A stretch of DNA of 64,000 nucleotides from UBA1447 sp964627535 (lineage in GTDB: Bacteria; Bacillota; Clostridia; Oscillospirales; Acutalibacteraceae), in assembly GCA_964627535.1 (NCBI GenBank), contig CAZVJW010000011.1, forward strand, positions 1 through 64,000, in the 5' to 3' direction. The notes beneath the pieces are model-generated. The model was not told the DNA's origin. It was given only the letters and a program-made list of their open reading frames with translations, and made no database searches. Below, in pieces: positions 1 to 8,003 of this stretch. Within the stretch, counting starts at the first letter, position 1. Each line of letters opens with the position of its first letter. The position numbers and the translations under genes are program-made.

Positions 1-78
<78 letters not shown>

Positions 79-140
79 TGAGAACGTAAGTCCGTTCTCA
101 ATCGCTAGGTGATTATATCACTCTGTTTTTAAAAAAGCAA
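79..140 (-). promoter_or_regulatory. 5S rRNA promoter and leader hairpin
   Basis: On the minus strand TTGCTT (140-135), a 17-bp spacer and a perfect TATAAT (117-112) form a strong vegetative promoter reading into the 5S gene. The leader then holds an inverted repeat with arms TGAGAACG and CGTTCTCA (79-86 and 93-100), a plausible processing stem at the 5' end of the 5S precursor. Seen directly; activity is inferred. Confidence 0.75.
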
Positions 141-157
141 GGTATTTTTAAAAAAAA

Positions 158-661
158 TTACATTTTTTTATAAGTTTTCAAGATTTCCCCTATATAAAGC
201 CTGTGATAATCCTTTGACGGATAGTTTTCTTCAATGCTTTTATCCAAAAAGCCCGCCGGATCTAAATCCTGAAAAGCTATTTTTTGGCAAATAAGAACCA
301 GCTCCGCTTGATTAAAGTAAACGGTTCCGTCGCCGAAAACAGGTTTCAGGCCTGTTGCGGCAGCCTTGTCAAGTTCTCTTCCGCTTTCTGAACCGCATAA
401 AGAAAGCTCCTTTTTAAAACTGCCGCCGAAAAAGCTGAGAGAAAAATATTCGCTTCTTTCAATGAATTCACGGGTATATCGCTGCGGTCTTATAAAAATA
501 AATGCGGCATCGCGTCCCCAGATTTCGCCGAGTCCGCCCCAGCTGATTGTCATGGTATTCCACTTTTCTTTATCTCCCGCCGTGACCAGTGCCCACTCGT
601 CATTGATAAGTTTGACGGAGCTTTTATTGATTTCCCTGATATTGATTTCCTCGAAACTCAT
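158..661 (-). CDS. flavin reductase family protein
   Basis: A protein of about 167 residues resembling the flavin reductase/flavoredoxin-like FMN-binding split-barrel family, with the typical opening stretch NTMTISWGGLGEIWGRD and a later FIRPQRYTREFIE. Proteins of this group bind FMN and reduce flavin or small substrates in the cytoplasm. The start is ATG at 661 because AAAGGAGGTG sits seven bases upstream; an in-frame ATG six codons earlier has no such site. It stands alone, divergent from the TIM-barrel gene at 814. The physiological substrate cannot be read from the sequence. Confidence 0.8.
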   Translation of the reverse strand: MSFEEINIREINKSSVKLINDEWALVTAGDKEKWNTMTISWGGLGEIWGRDAAFIFIRPQRYTREFIERSEYFSLSFFGGSFKKELSLCGSESGRELDKAAATGLKPVFGDGTVYFNQAELVLICQKIAFQDLDPAGFLDKSIEENYPSKDYHRLYIGEILKTYKKM

Positions 662-732
662 AACAGCACCTCCTTTCATTTGATTGTTTGTTAATGAACT
701 GTAAAATTTTGTCCAAAACTGCTCATACCGAA

Positions 733-778
733 TATATTGCCAATATGGAAAAACAAAAAGATTAAAAGATTGTATAAT
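733..778 (+). promoter_or_regulatory. possible promoter with palindromic site
   Basis: A perfect -10 box TATAAT lies at 773-778, 36 bases before the start codon at 814. No good -35 box is at the right distance. A small palindrome ATATTGCCAATAT (733-745) sits upstream where an operator or activator site could lie, in the spacer between two divergent genes. Confidence 0.4.
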
Positions 779-813
779 TAATTCTGCATTCCGAAAAAGA
801 AAAGAGGGCTATT

Positions 814-1497
814 ATGTCTGATCAATTTGTTCCTGAAATAGACGGCTGTTTACGCAAATTTATGCTTAAGGTTCCGGACCCTATTAATAATTGTTCGGGA
901 ATAAGGGTTTTCGGGCGTCGGATTCGATCAATTTTATTTTCAACCGATGTCAGTATTATTCGAAACACAAATGCTGATGCGATTATCGCGGTTTATCCTT
1001 TTACGCCCCAGCCGGTAATTACGCAGGCTGTTATGACTGCGGCGGATGTACCGGTTTTTGCGGGTATCGGCGGGGGACTGACACAGGGAATAAGAGTGGT
1101 GAATCTTGCGCTTCATGCGGAGTTTCAGGGGGCTTTAGGTGTGGTTGTAAATGCGCCTACCAAAAACGATGTTGTTAAGAGGCTCAAACAAACGGTCGAT
1201 ATTCCGATTGTGGTGACTGTCGTTTCCGACCGTGACGATATAGCAAAAAGGCTGGAGGCGGGGGCGGATATCCTGAATGTTTCGGCCGCCGCCGGAACCA
1301 CTCTGCTGGTGGCCAAGATCCGGAAAGAATTTCCTGAAGTGCCGATTATTGCTACAGGCGGTCCTAACGATGAATCGATTATCGAAACCATTCAGGCGGG
1401 TGCGAACGCGATCACCTGGACTCCACCGTCAAATGGCCAAATATTCAGGGATATTATGGATGCCTACCGCAAAGATGAGCCGCATCCGGCATTTTAA
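814..1497 (+). CDS. conserved TIM-barrel protein (often labelled 'hydrolase')
   Basis: A 227-residue protein with the repeating beta/alpha pattern of a TIM barrel. Gly-rich loops such as FAGIGGGLTQG and the C-terminal IIATGGPNDESI look like phosphate-binding strands of barrels related to HisA/HisF or aldolases. I recognise it as a family widespread in Firmicutes and commonly annotated only as 'hydrolase'; no reaction is established to my knowledge. AAAAGAGGG before the ATG supports the start. It is monocistronic and followed at once by a strong terminator. Confidence 0.6.
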   Translation: MSDQFVPEIDGCLRKFMLKVPDPINNCSGIRVFGRRIRSILFSTDVSIIRNTNADAIIAVYPFTPQPVITQAVMTAADVPVFAGIGGGLTQGIRVVNLALHAEFQGALGVVVNAPTKNDVVKRLKQTVDIPIVVTVVSDRDDIAKRLEAGADILNVSAAAGTTLLVAKIRKEFPEVPIIATGGPNDESIIETIQAGANAITWTPPSNGQIFRDIMDAYRKDEPHPAF

Positions 1498-1509
1498 AGA
1501 AATTTTATA

Positions 1510-1540
1510 TGGGGCAGGCCAAAAATAGCGGCCTGCCCCA
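1510..1540. terminator. bidirectional Rho-independent terminator
   Basis: TGGGGCAGGCC pairs perfectly with GGCCTGCCCCA across a 9-nt loop, with A/T-rich flanks on both sides. It separates the convergent TIM-barrel gene (stop at 1497) and SCP2-like gene (stop at 1555), so it probably serves both. Confidence 0.85.
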
Positions 1541-1554
1541 TTAAATTTTGTTTA

Positions 1555-2361
1555 TTATTTCGCGATGGCACCGACCATTAACATAAACTCGCCGACCTGC
1601 GCGCCGAATTCGGGCGCGCCGTCCATAATCAAACGCCCTGCTTTTGTTGCCTCGAGCATATCGTCGATGGACATCAAAATACCCAGCGCGCTGTCGAGAT
1701 TGTTGAAGCGTAGGGTGAAAAACGGTAATGCGCGCTTATATTCCCCTCTTCCGGCCCTGCTCTTGCCCGCTTTCACCCGGATATAAGCGGAAAGCTCCGG
1801 ATAGCCGTTAACGGCCCATGCGTAAACCCGGTCAGGACTCTTAAGCGCCCAGTTATGGACATCATCGTGTCCCTGTTTGTTAAGGGTACTGATGCCGCTT
1901 GAAAGCAGATAGAAAAAGCATTTGACAAGCAGTCTCTTGGTTTCTTCGTCCTCCGGAGGTGTTTTTGCGCCGAGCAGTGCGGACATCTTAAGAAGCACCT
2001 GCATGAAAGCTAAAAATGTGCCCGTTTTTTTAAGGCCGCGCATTTTAGGAAGAGTAGCTGGACCGATTTTGCCTTTAAAAAAGGCATTCATCGATTCGAT
2101 ACTCTTAAACTCAAGTTCAATATGATCCTGCGTCTTATCAACCTTGTCGGCGTGAACAACCCATTCACCTGAATTGATGACAAAATGTGTCGCAACTTTT
2201 CCGTCGGGGCTGTCGGCGTCCAGTGCGCTTACCTGAACAACCGCATGTGTGTGCTCGAATTTTTTTGCGAGCTTGGGAATATCCGATGCGATCACCTTAA
2301 CAAGCGGAAGCGCCGCACAGAGAAATATCTTATTGGTTAGTATATCTTCTTTTGAAGCCAA
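1555..2361 (-). CDS. two-domain SCP2-like protein (last gene of the transketolase operon)
   Basis: About 268 residues that appear to hold two copies of an SCP2-like (sterol carrier protein 2 fold) unit: an N-terminal one around residues 45-120, including ELEFKSIESMNAFFKGKIGP, and a C-terminal one from about 175 to the end, including TLRFNNLDSALGILMSIDD. SCP2 domains hold hydrophobic ligands in a cavity. The start is taken as TTG at 2361, where AAAGGA stands nine bases upstream; an ATG three codons earlier lies against that site. It is the distal gene of a five-gene operon whose first gene (5724-6482) encodes a second protein of this kind. The ligand is unknown. The fold call rests on pattern reading and should be confirmed by structure prediction. 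Confidence 0.55.
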   Translation of the reverse strand: MASKEDILTNKIFLCAALPLVKVIASDIPKLAKKFEHTHAVVQVSALDADSPDGKVATHFVINSGEWVVHADKVDKTQDHIELEFKSIESMNAFFKGKIGPATLPKMRGLKKTGTFLAFMQVLLKMSALLGAKTPPEDEETKRLLVKCFFYLLSSGISTLNKQGHDDVHNWALKSPDRVYAWAVNGYPELSAYIRVKAGKSRAGRGEYKRALPFFTLRFNNLDSALGILMSIDDMLEATKAGRLIMDGAPEFGAQVGEFMLMVGAIAK

Positions 2362-2413
2362 AAATATCATTCCTTTCCGGGTGTTTCGGCCATTGCTCTG
2401 TCAAGCGGCAGGC

Positions 2414-3424
2414 TTATACCTCGTCATCCCAGTTATCGTCAAGCTCAAAATCTTTTTTCATTACTTCGCGGACAGCCTCAATAATACCGTTGGAGTCAAT
2501 GCCTAAAATAGACATGATATCCTCGTGTAGGCCTATCGGGGCAAATTTGTCCTGGATACCGAGTTTTTTGAATCCACAGCCCTTGCCGGACTCGACAACT
2601 ACTTCCGCTACCGCGCTTCCGAGGCCGCCGAGAACCGTATGGTCTTCAACAGTTATAATGCGGCGTGTTTCCATGACGGCCTTTTCGATTGCTTCGCGGT
2701 CAATCGGTTTGATGGTGTGCATATTCAGTACGCGGACTTTAAGCCCGTCGGAACTTTCAAGGAAGTTTGCAGCCTGAAGCGCTTGAAAAGCGCATGAGCC
2801 GCAAGCTATAACGGTAATATCGGTGCCCTCATGAAGCGTGACTGCCTTCCCGACTTCAAAGCCGTATTCGGTGTTGGGGTAAAGTACGCGGTCGAAACCT
2901 CTGTTGATCCTGATATAGAAAGGACCCGGTGTCTCGTAAGCCGCACGCACGGCATTAACGGTTTCCATGCCATCCGCTGGGCAAATAACGGTTAGGTTGG
3001 GAAAGGAACGGGTAACCGCCATGTCGCAAATAGCGTGATGTGTTGAACCAGCCTGCCCGAACGATGTTCCCGAATGGGTCGCTATAACCTTCGCGTTGAC
3101 ATTTTGATAGCAGATATCCGTATGAAGCTGGTCGGCACTGCGAAGGGAAGCGAAGGTTGAAAATGTTGAAAGGAACGGGACAAGCCCGGACTTTGCCATA
3201 CCGGCGGCAACACCAAACATATTTTGCTCGGCGATGCCGACATTAAAGAATCTGTCCGGAAATTCATCGCCGAACATACCGATTTTTGTGGATTTGCCGA
3301 GATCGGCGGTTAATGCGACCACTTCCGGGTGCTCTTTGCCAATCTCACAGAGCGCTTTGCCGTAATATTCCGCTGTTGAAAGAGCGGTAGATTCAACGGC
3401 TGTATAAGTTAATCCGCCTGCCAT
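2414..3424 (-). CDS. transketolase-like protein, C-terminal subunit
   Basis: The protein (336 residues) matches the pyrimidine-binding plus C-terminal half of transketolase: FFNVGIAEQNMFGVAAGMA carries the catalytic Glu of the thiamine diphosphate site, and ITVEDHTVLGGLGSAVAE is typical of the C-terminal domain. Together with the gene at 3538-4404 it should form a two-subunit transketolase that moves a two-carbon ketol unit. The start is ATG 3424 (AAAGGTG eight bases upstream). The frame is open upstream to 3520 but that stretch has no matching residues. It is co-transcribed with an aminotransferase, so a special biosynthetic role is more likely than the central pentose phosphate pathway. Split transketolases are common in Clostridia and Archaea. 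Confidence 0.85.
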   Translation of the reverse strand: MAGGLTYTAVESTALSTAEYYGKALCEIGKEHPEVVALTADLGKSTKIGMFGDEFPDRFFNVGIAEQNMFGVAAGMAKSGLVPFLSTFSTFASLRSADQLHTDICYQNVNAKVIATHSGTSFGQAGSTHHAICDMAVTRSFPNLTVICPADGMETVNAVRAAYETPGPFYIRINRGFDRVLYPNTEYGFEVGKAVTLHEGTDITVIACGSCAFQALQAANFLESSDGLKVRVLNMHTIKPIDREAIEKAVMETRRIITVEDHTVLGGLGSAVAEVVVESGKGCGFKKLGIQDKFAPIGLHEDIMSILGIDSNGIIEAVREVMKKDFELDDNWDDEV

Positions 3425-3537
3425 ATTTTTGCACCTTTCCTCCGCACAAGATTTTAATTTAATCATCCGCTTTCCGCGCGGTGAAAAACGGAGACATGAT
3501 ATAAATGTTATTTTGTTCAAACTGCCTGCCGCTAAAG

Positions 3538-4404
3538 TCAGCCTTCCTTCTCGGCTCTCGCTTTGCGGGTTTCATAATATTTATCAAGGCTTTCCTTTGC
3601 TTTGCCGTACATTCCCTCATCAATCGCGCCGTAATGCCAGCGGTAGTCATCCTCCATGAAATCAATACCGCAGCCTTTTATTGTATTTGCGATAATCATT
3701 ACGGGAGCTTCCTCGTTTTCAAGCGCGAAATCAACCGCTTCGCAAAGTTCCTTGATGTTGTGGCCGTCAACCTCTTTAACGATGAACCCGAAAGCCTTCC
3801 ATTTGTCGGCAAAAGGTTCAAGGTTCATGACATCTTCAGTTCTGCCGTCTATCATGCACATGTTACGGTCAACAAAAGAAATAAGGTTTGTTGCCTTGTA
3901 ATGGGCAGCCGACATGGCGGCTTCCCAGTTGGAGCCCTCATCGCATTCGCCGTCGCCGAGAATGCAGTAGGTTTTATAACTTTTGCCCTCAACCTTTGCG
4001 GCAAGAGCCATGCCGAGTGCCAATGAAAGGCCGTGGCCGAGAGAACCGGTCGAGGCATCCACACCAACGACCTTGTTGGAGTCCAGATGCATCCCCATTT
4101 TGGAATTGGTGTGATTAAAGGTTTTAAGCTGTTCCGGGTCATTGAAGCCTTTATCTACAAGCACCGGCGCAAGTGCAATACCGGCATGCCCTTTGCTCAT
4201 GATAAAGCGGTCCCTGTCTTCCCAAAGAGGCTCTTCGACTTTTATGTTGAGATACTTGTGGTATAGGATGGTAAGCATATCCATGATGCTCATTCCGCCC
4301 CCGATATGGCCGCTGCCCGCCCAGTAAGTCGTATCAAGGCAAAGATGTCTGAGCTCGCTGGCCTTTTTTTCGAGAGCTAACCATTCCTGTTTTGTTAATG
4401 GCAT
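3538..4404 (-). CDS. transketolase-like protein, N-terminal subunit
   Basis: A 288-residue protein with the thiamine-diphosphate-binding half of transketolase. It shows GSGHIGGG (residues 31-38), SKGHA (70-74) and the cofactor/magnesium motif GDGECDEGSNWEA (150-162) followed by an Asn near 181. GGAGG stands upstream of ATG 4404. The stop is 113 bases ahead of the C-terminal subunit gene. The aminotransferase gene precedes it with a 44-base gap, so the three enzymes look like one pathway. Substrate specificity (sugar phosphate or other alpha-keto donor) cannot be read from these motifs. Confidence 0.87.
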   Translation of the reverse strand: MPLTKQEWLALEKKASELRHLCLDTTYWAGSGHIGGGMSIMDMLTILYHKYLNIKVEEPLWEDRDRFIMSKGHAGIALAPVLVDKGFNDPEQLKTFNHTNSKMGMHLDSNKVVGVDASTGSLGHGLSLALGMALAAKVEGKSYKTYCILGDGECDEGSNWEAAMSAAHYKATNLISFVDRNMCMIDGRTEDVMNLEPFADKWKAFGFIVKEVDGHNIKELCEAVDFALENEEAPVMIIANTIKGCGIDFMEDDYRWHYGAIDEGMYGKAKESLDKYYETRKARAEKEG

Positions 4405-4448
4405 ATTGGTTATTCCTCCTTTAAAATATTGCTTAATCGGCGGACCGA

Positions 4449-5711
4449 TTAGAGTTCCGGGTGGTTTTTGCGCAATACATGAAACGCTTCCTCGCCAACA
4501 TCAATGGTTTGCTTGATGTCTGCTTCCGTCAGCGAAGCGTTCATAAAGTGGTTGTGATGGTTGGTGATAAAAATACCCCTCTTGACGCACTCCGAAACCC
4601 ATTCCTGGTGGAGCATCAAGTTTTCGTCTTTATCGGCAACCCTTAAATAAAACAGCGCGGGTTCGCCGGAAACGACAAGATTAAAGCCGTTGTTGGCTCC
4701 GGCCGCGCGCAACCCATCGGTTAACATCAGTGCATTTTTACGGAAAAGTGTCGGCACATCAAGCGCCTTCATTTTATTGATGCATGCGATTGCCGCCGCA
4801 AAGGGAACACCGCTCATCCAATAGCTGCCCGTGTAAGTAAGACCGCTGACAGCGCTCTTAAGCCATTCCTTGCCGCAGAGAGCCGAAACATTCCAGCCGT
4901 TTGCCAACGCTTTGCAGAAACATATGAGGTCCGCTTCAAAACCGTAGAAGTGGTCGGAACCGGCAAGGTCGAGACGCCAGCCGCAGCGGACATCATCGAC
5001 GATAAGGACAATACCCTTTTCTGTGCAAAGCTTGCGGACCTTTTGCCAATAACCATCGGCGGGCAACTCATTGTCTCTGAAATTGCCGTGCATATAAGGT
5101 GTGGCTATATAAGCCGCAATTTCACCTTCGTTTTCCGCGACAACTTTTTCAAGTGCGTCAAAATCGTTCCAATCAATATAAAGATTGTTCGCTACATCCT
5201 CTTCGAGAACACCAGGATAATCAACTTTTTGTGTCCAGGGAGCAACTCCGTGATAAAAGCCGTTAATAAAAATTATCTTTTTACGGTGAGTTGCGGCTCT
5301 TGCGGTCATAATGGAAAGAGTGGTGGTGTCTCCGCCGTTCTTGGCGAAAAAAGCCCAATCAGCCGAAGCTACCGTATCTACCAGTAGTTCAGCCAGCTCA
5401 ACCATAATTTTAGGCGGGGCGGTGACACAGTCTTCAATTTGAGATTGTTTAAATGCAGCGGTGTTAACATCCTCATCACCGTAACCCAAAACATTTGGGC
5501 CGTAGGCGCACATGTAATCGATAAACTTGTTGCCGTCAACATCCCAAAAATAGGAATCCTTCGCCTTCTCGCTGAAAAGAGGGAAAGAGGATACGGGAAT
5601 ATAGCAACCCTCCGCAGGACCTTGATGCCCGTAAACACCCGAAGGAATTACTTTAGCTGCTCTTTCGAAAAGTTTTGTGCTTTTTGTATAATCATTAATT
5701 TTAAAACTCAT
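4449..5711 (-). CDS. class III aminotransferase, glutamate-1-semialdehyde mutase-like
   Basis: A 420-residue fold-type I PLP enzyme of the class III/GSA-aminomutase group. It has WDVDGNKFIDYMCAYGPNVLG near residues 56-76, the PLP-contacting Asp in IVDDVRCGWR (about 237-246), and the probable Schiff-base Lys at 267 in CKALANGW. Family members move amino groups onto aldehydes, ketones or keto-sugars. AGGAGG precedes ATG 5711, and the stop of the SCP2-like gene is 12 bases upstream. No other heme-pathway gene is present, and the operon partner is a transketolase, so I infer an amino-sugar, amino-polyol or amino-lipid product rather than 5-aminolevulinate. Confidence 0.8.
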   Translation of the reverse strand: MSFKINDYTKSTKLFERAAKVIPSGVYGHQGPAEGCYIPVSSFPLFSEKAKDSYFWDVDGNKFIDYMCAYGPNVLGYGDEDVNTAAFKQSQIEDCVTAPPKIMVELAELLVDTVASADWAFFAKNGGDTTTLSIMTARAATHRKKIIFINGFYHGVAPWTQKVDYPGVLEEDVANNLYIDWNDFDALEKVVAENEGEIAAYIATPYMHGNFRDNELPADGYWQKVRKLCTEKGIVLIVDDVRCGWRLDLAGSDHFYGFEADLICFCKALANGWNVSALCGKEWLKSAVSGLTYTGSYWMSGVPFAAAIACINKMKALDVPTLFRKNALMLTDGLRAAGANNGFNLVVSGEPALFYLRVADKDENLMLHQEWVSECVKRGIFITNHHNHFMNASLTEADIKQTIDVGEEAFHVLRKNHPEL

Positions 5712-5723
5712 AGCGCGCGCCTC

Positions 5724-6482
5724 CTAAGACAGATACAGGGCAACTCTGTCGAGAAGCCTGTTCAAATTGTCAAGCATGGACACCATGCCCTTCATAATAA
5801 TTTTGCCCGAACCGATACTGGCAACGGCGTTGACTTTGCCGTCAAACAAGTCGCGGGCAAGATTAATTGAAGTGAAATGCATAATGGCGCGCGGTTTCAC
5901 GGGCGCGCATTTTATTGTGACAAGACGGTGGTTCTTGACACGAATCGTCGAGGCTGGGCCGCCTTCAATCGACATTTCGATATCACCGTCAACAATATGA
6001 TCCGCAGAAAATATACCTGTCTTATCGTTGTTTGCAATCTGAGAAATAGCAACAGAAATAGTATAAAACATCAAGGATGTACTGATAACAAAAAAGTCCT
6101 CATCTTCCAAATCCTCGGGGGTTGGACGCATATACTTGGTTAATAAGTTTGTTAAAGCTTGAAAATCTTTCAAAAGGAACCCGATATGCATAAATCCTTT
6201 TGAAGGGATTGGCGTGACCGTTCCGTCAAGCAGTCCGTTGAATTTTTCGCAGGAAGAAAAGGGGAGCTTGATGTCGCAGTTTTGAGCACCCTGCTCCATT
6301 CTGCACTTGCCGTTTTTGAAAGTTAACGTAGCGCTCGGACCGCCCTTCACCTCAAACCCGATGGAAAGAGGCTTTTTGTTTGTCAGCAAGGCACCGGCTG
6401 CGGGGTCCAGCTCGCAGAGATTTTCAAGAGTGCCAAGCACGGCATATAAGTTGATATACGCCAAAGTTTTTTGATCTGTCAA
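5724..6482 (-). CDS. two-domain SCP2-like protein (first gene of the transketolase operon)
   Basis: About 252 residues with an internal duplication. The N-terminal half has FEVKGGPSATLTFKNGK then LPFSSCEKFNGLLDG; the C-terminal half has EMSIEGGPASTIRVKNHR then LARDLFDGKVNAVASIGSGK. Both resemble the strands and exit helix of SCP2-type lipid-binding domains. No signal peptide is visible, so it should be cytoplasmic. The start is TTG 6482 with AAGGAGG eight bases upstream; no ATG fits that site. It is the promoter-proximal gene of the operon and resembles the distal gene (1555-2361). Possible roles are a carrier for a hydrophobic intermediate or a small-molecule-binding accessory protein; neither is shown by the sequence. 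Confidence 0.55.
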   Translation of the reverse strand: MTDQKTLAYINLYAVLGTLENLCELDPAAGALLTNKKPLSIGFEVKGGPSATLTFKNGKCRMEQGAQNCDIKLPFSSCEKFNGLLDGTVTPIPSKGFMHIGFLLKDFQALTNLLTKYMRPTPEDLEDEDFFVISTSLMFYTISVAISQIANNDKTGIFSADHIVDGDIEMSIEGGPASTIRVKNHRLVTIKCAPVKPRAIMHFTSINLARDLFDGKVNAVASIGSGKIIMKGMVSMLDNLNRLLDRVALYLS

Positions 6483-6560
6483 AACACATTCCTCCTTAAT
6501 TAAAGTAATATTACAATTCAAAATATAATAATAACGAGTATAATCTTCTGCCGCTTACAT

Positions 6561-6589
6561 ATTTTACCAAAGAAGTATCTTTATGTCAA
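6561..6589 (-). promoter_or_regulatory. promoter of the SCP2/transketolase operon
   Basis: On the minus strand TTGACA (6589-6584), a 17-bp spacer and TAAAAT (6566-6561) form a near-consensus vegetative promoter, giving a leader of about 70 bases before the TTG start at 6482. No riboswitch-like structure is obvious in the leader. Confidence 0.7.
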
Positions 6590-6650
6590 ACAAAATTACG
6601 ATAAATATAATGTTAAGTTAGCACTAAAACATATATTTTATAATATTTTA

Positions 6651-6678
6651 TTGACAAAACATGCGAAGTGTGTAATAT
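6651..6678 (+). promoter_or_regulatory. promoter of the metalloprotease/ydbC unit
   Basis: TTGACA (6651-6656), 16-bp spacer, TAATAT (6673-6678), leaving a leader of about 105 bases to the ATG at 6790. It is divergent from the operon promoter at 6561-6589. The rest of the 308-base spacer 6483-6789 is extremely A/T-rich and I see no further structure in it. Confidence 0.65.
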
Positions 6679-6789
6679 ATAAATATAAATATTAAATATA
6701 AATAAAATATTTTAAAAATAAAAAAATATTAAAATTCAGCAGCGGCATTATTCGGCGAGGCTGTTACCGCTATCAAGCAGGGAAATTAT

Positions 6790-7467
6790 ATGACAGAATA
6801 TACAGTTACCAGAGCAGAAAGAAAAACAGCCGCAATTTATGTTCACGAAGACGGCAGCGTTGAGGTTCGCTGCCCCCAAAATTTCCCTGCGCGTGAAATT
6901 GAAAAATTTGTTTTGCAAAACTTAAAAACGCTGGAGAAAAAAATAGCTCAAACTAAAGCGCGGGTTCTCGAAAAAGAGGCGTTTTTTATTGAACCCGGTG
7001 GGAAACTTCGTTTTTTGGGTGTCGATTATCCGCTTGAACAGGTAACGGTTGCAAAAATAGGATTTGACGGGAGCCGCTTTTATATACCGTATGAGATGGA
7101 TGCAGAGGAAATTAAATCAAGCATTGTAGAAGTATATAAACGCCTCGCTGAGAAGTGGCTGAATCGCAAAACACAGGAATACGCAAAAATAATGAGTTTG
7201 AATCCGGTTCATGTAAAGGTCAACTCGGCAAAAACCCGTTGGGGTTCATGCAGCGGAAAAAACAGTATAAATTACTCCTGGCGATTAATAATGGCAGACG
7301 AGCGCTGTGTTGACTATGTTGTCATCCATGAGCTCGCGCATATTGCCGAGCATAATCACAGTAAAAAGTTTTGGGCAATAGTGGAAAAGTATATGCCGGA
7401 CTATAAAGCGCAGGAAAAAGGGTTAAAAGAGATTCAAAAAAAACTTGCCGCAGAAAATTGGGATTAA
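6790..7467 (+). CDS. YgjP-like metallopeptidase (M48/DUF45 family)
   Basis: A 225-residue protein with the YgjP/SprT-like zincin layout: N-terminal beta-rich part, TRWGSCSGKNSINYSWRL (149-166), then the zinc-binding HELAH (180-184) with a following His in EHNHSKKFW. Members are small cytoplasmic metal-dependent hydrolases of uncertain substrate. The ATG at 6790 lacks a strong ribosome site (AGCAGGGAAATT precedes it), but the N-terminus fits the family. The ydbC-like gene follows after 33 bases and is probably co-transcribed. Confidence 0.85.
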   Translation: MTEYTVTRAERKTAAIYVHEDGSVEVRCPQNFPAREIEKFVLQNLKTLEKKIAQTKARVLEKEAFFIEPGGKLRFLGVDYPLEQVTVAKIGFDGSRFYIPYEMDAEEIKSSIVEVYKRLAEKWLNRKTQEYAKIMSLNPVHVKVNSAKTRWGSCSGKNSINYSWRLIMADERCVDYVVIHELAHIAEHNHSKKFWAIVEKYMPDYKAQEKGLKEIQKKLAAENWD

Positions 7468-7500
7468 AGAAAATAAATATAAATTTTAGGAGGACTAATC

Positions 7501-7728
7501 ATGGCTGACTTTACCTATGAAGTTGTTGAAAAACTTGGTGTGTTGTCTGAGAATCCAAAAGGATGGACAAAGGAGCTTAATCTGATCAGCTGGAATGGAA
7601 GAGAACCTAAGTATGATGTCCGCGAATGGTCACCTGATCACAAACAAATGAGCAAAGGTATTACTTTCACAAACGATGAAATCAAGGCTCTTAAAGATTT
7701 GCTGAACCAAATAAAAGACGCCGACTGA
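7501..7728 (+). CDS. ydbC: YdbC-family protein (PC4/p15-like)
   Basis: A 75-residue protein with the YdbC signature: KGWTKELNLISWNGREPKYD followed by REWSPDHKQMSKGITFTNDE. The family has the PC4/p15 coactivator fold and binds single-stranded DNA; a role in transcription or DNA handling is inferred. AGGAGG is placed well before the ATG. It is second in a two-gene unit with the metallopeptidase and is followed by two hairpins. Confidence 0.85.
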   Translation: MADFTYEVVEKLGVLSENPKGWTKELNLISWNGREPKYDVREWSPDHKQMSKGITFTNDEIKALKDLLNQIKDAD

Positions 7729-7758
7729 ATTGTTTGGCTAAGTGAAGTAATAGAACAA

Positions 7759-7817
7759 AGGGGATTTTATATTTCCCCTCTTAAGTTATGTTTAAAGGCA
7801 GACCGAGGTCTGCCTTT
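7759..7817 (+). terminator. tandem hairpins, probable terminator of the ydbC unit
   Basis: AGGGGA/TCCCCT (7759-7779) is followed by a perfect palindromic stem AAAGGCAGACC/GGTCTGCCTTT (7794-7817). The second stem ends in TTT, so it can act as a Rho-independent terminator even though the T-run is short. Confidence 0.6.
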
Positions 7818-7822
7818 AGCTT

Positions 7823-8003
7823 ATACTATTCTCCATTCAAAAGATAGATAAAATCTATCTTTTGAATCCGCTGTCTTCAGACAGCGGGGGAGCAAACGGC
7901 TGCTGATGATGCCGTTCAATGCTATCTGCCAGCGGCTTTTGCCGCAATAGCAAGCTTGCTTGCTGATTAAAAATGTATCTATATTTTTAATGCAGAATAG
8001 TAT
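7823..8003. repeat. 181-bp multi-hairpin inverted-repeat element
   Basis: The outer ends ATACTATTCT (7823-7832) and AGAATAGTAT (7994-8003) are perfect inverse complements. They enclose several further stems: a 15-bp pair at 7835-7849/7853-7867, CCGCTGTC/GACAGCGG at 7868-7887, TGCTAT..GCGGC/GCCGC..ATAGCA around 7919-7951, and a TTAAAAAT/ATTTTTAA stem near 7967-7990. It could be a miniature inverted-repeat element or a multi-branched RNA. Its right end touches the stop codon of the symporter gene at 8003. Confidence 0.65.

Noticed and set aside
3425..3520. Upstream extension of the transketolase C-terminal subunit
   Set aside because: The extra residues do not match the family, and a good ribosome site precedes ATG 3424.
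4449..5711. hemL (5-aminolevulinate synthesis)
   Set aside because: The Lys loop CKALANGW and the transketolase/SCP2 context differ from hemL, and no other heme gene is near.
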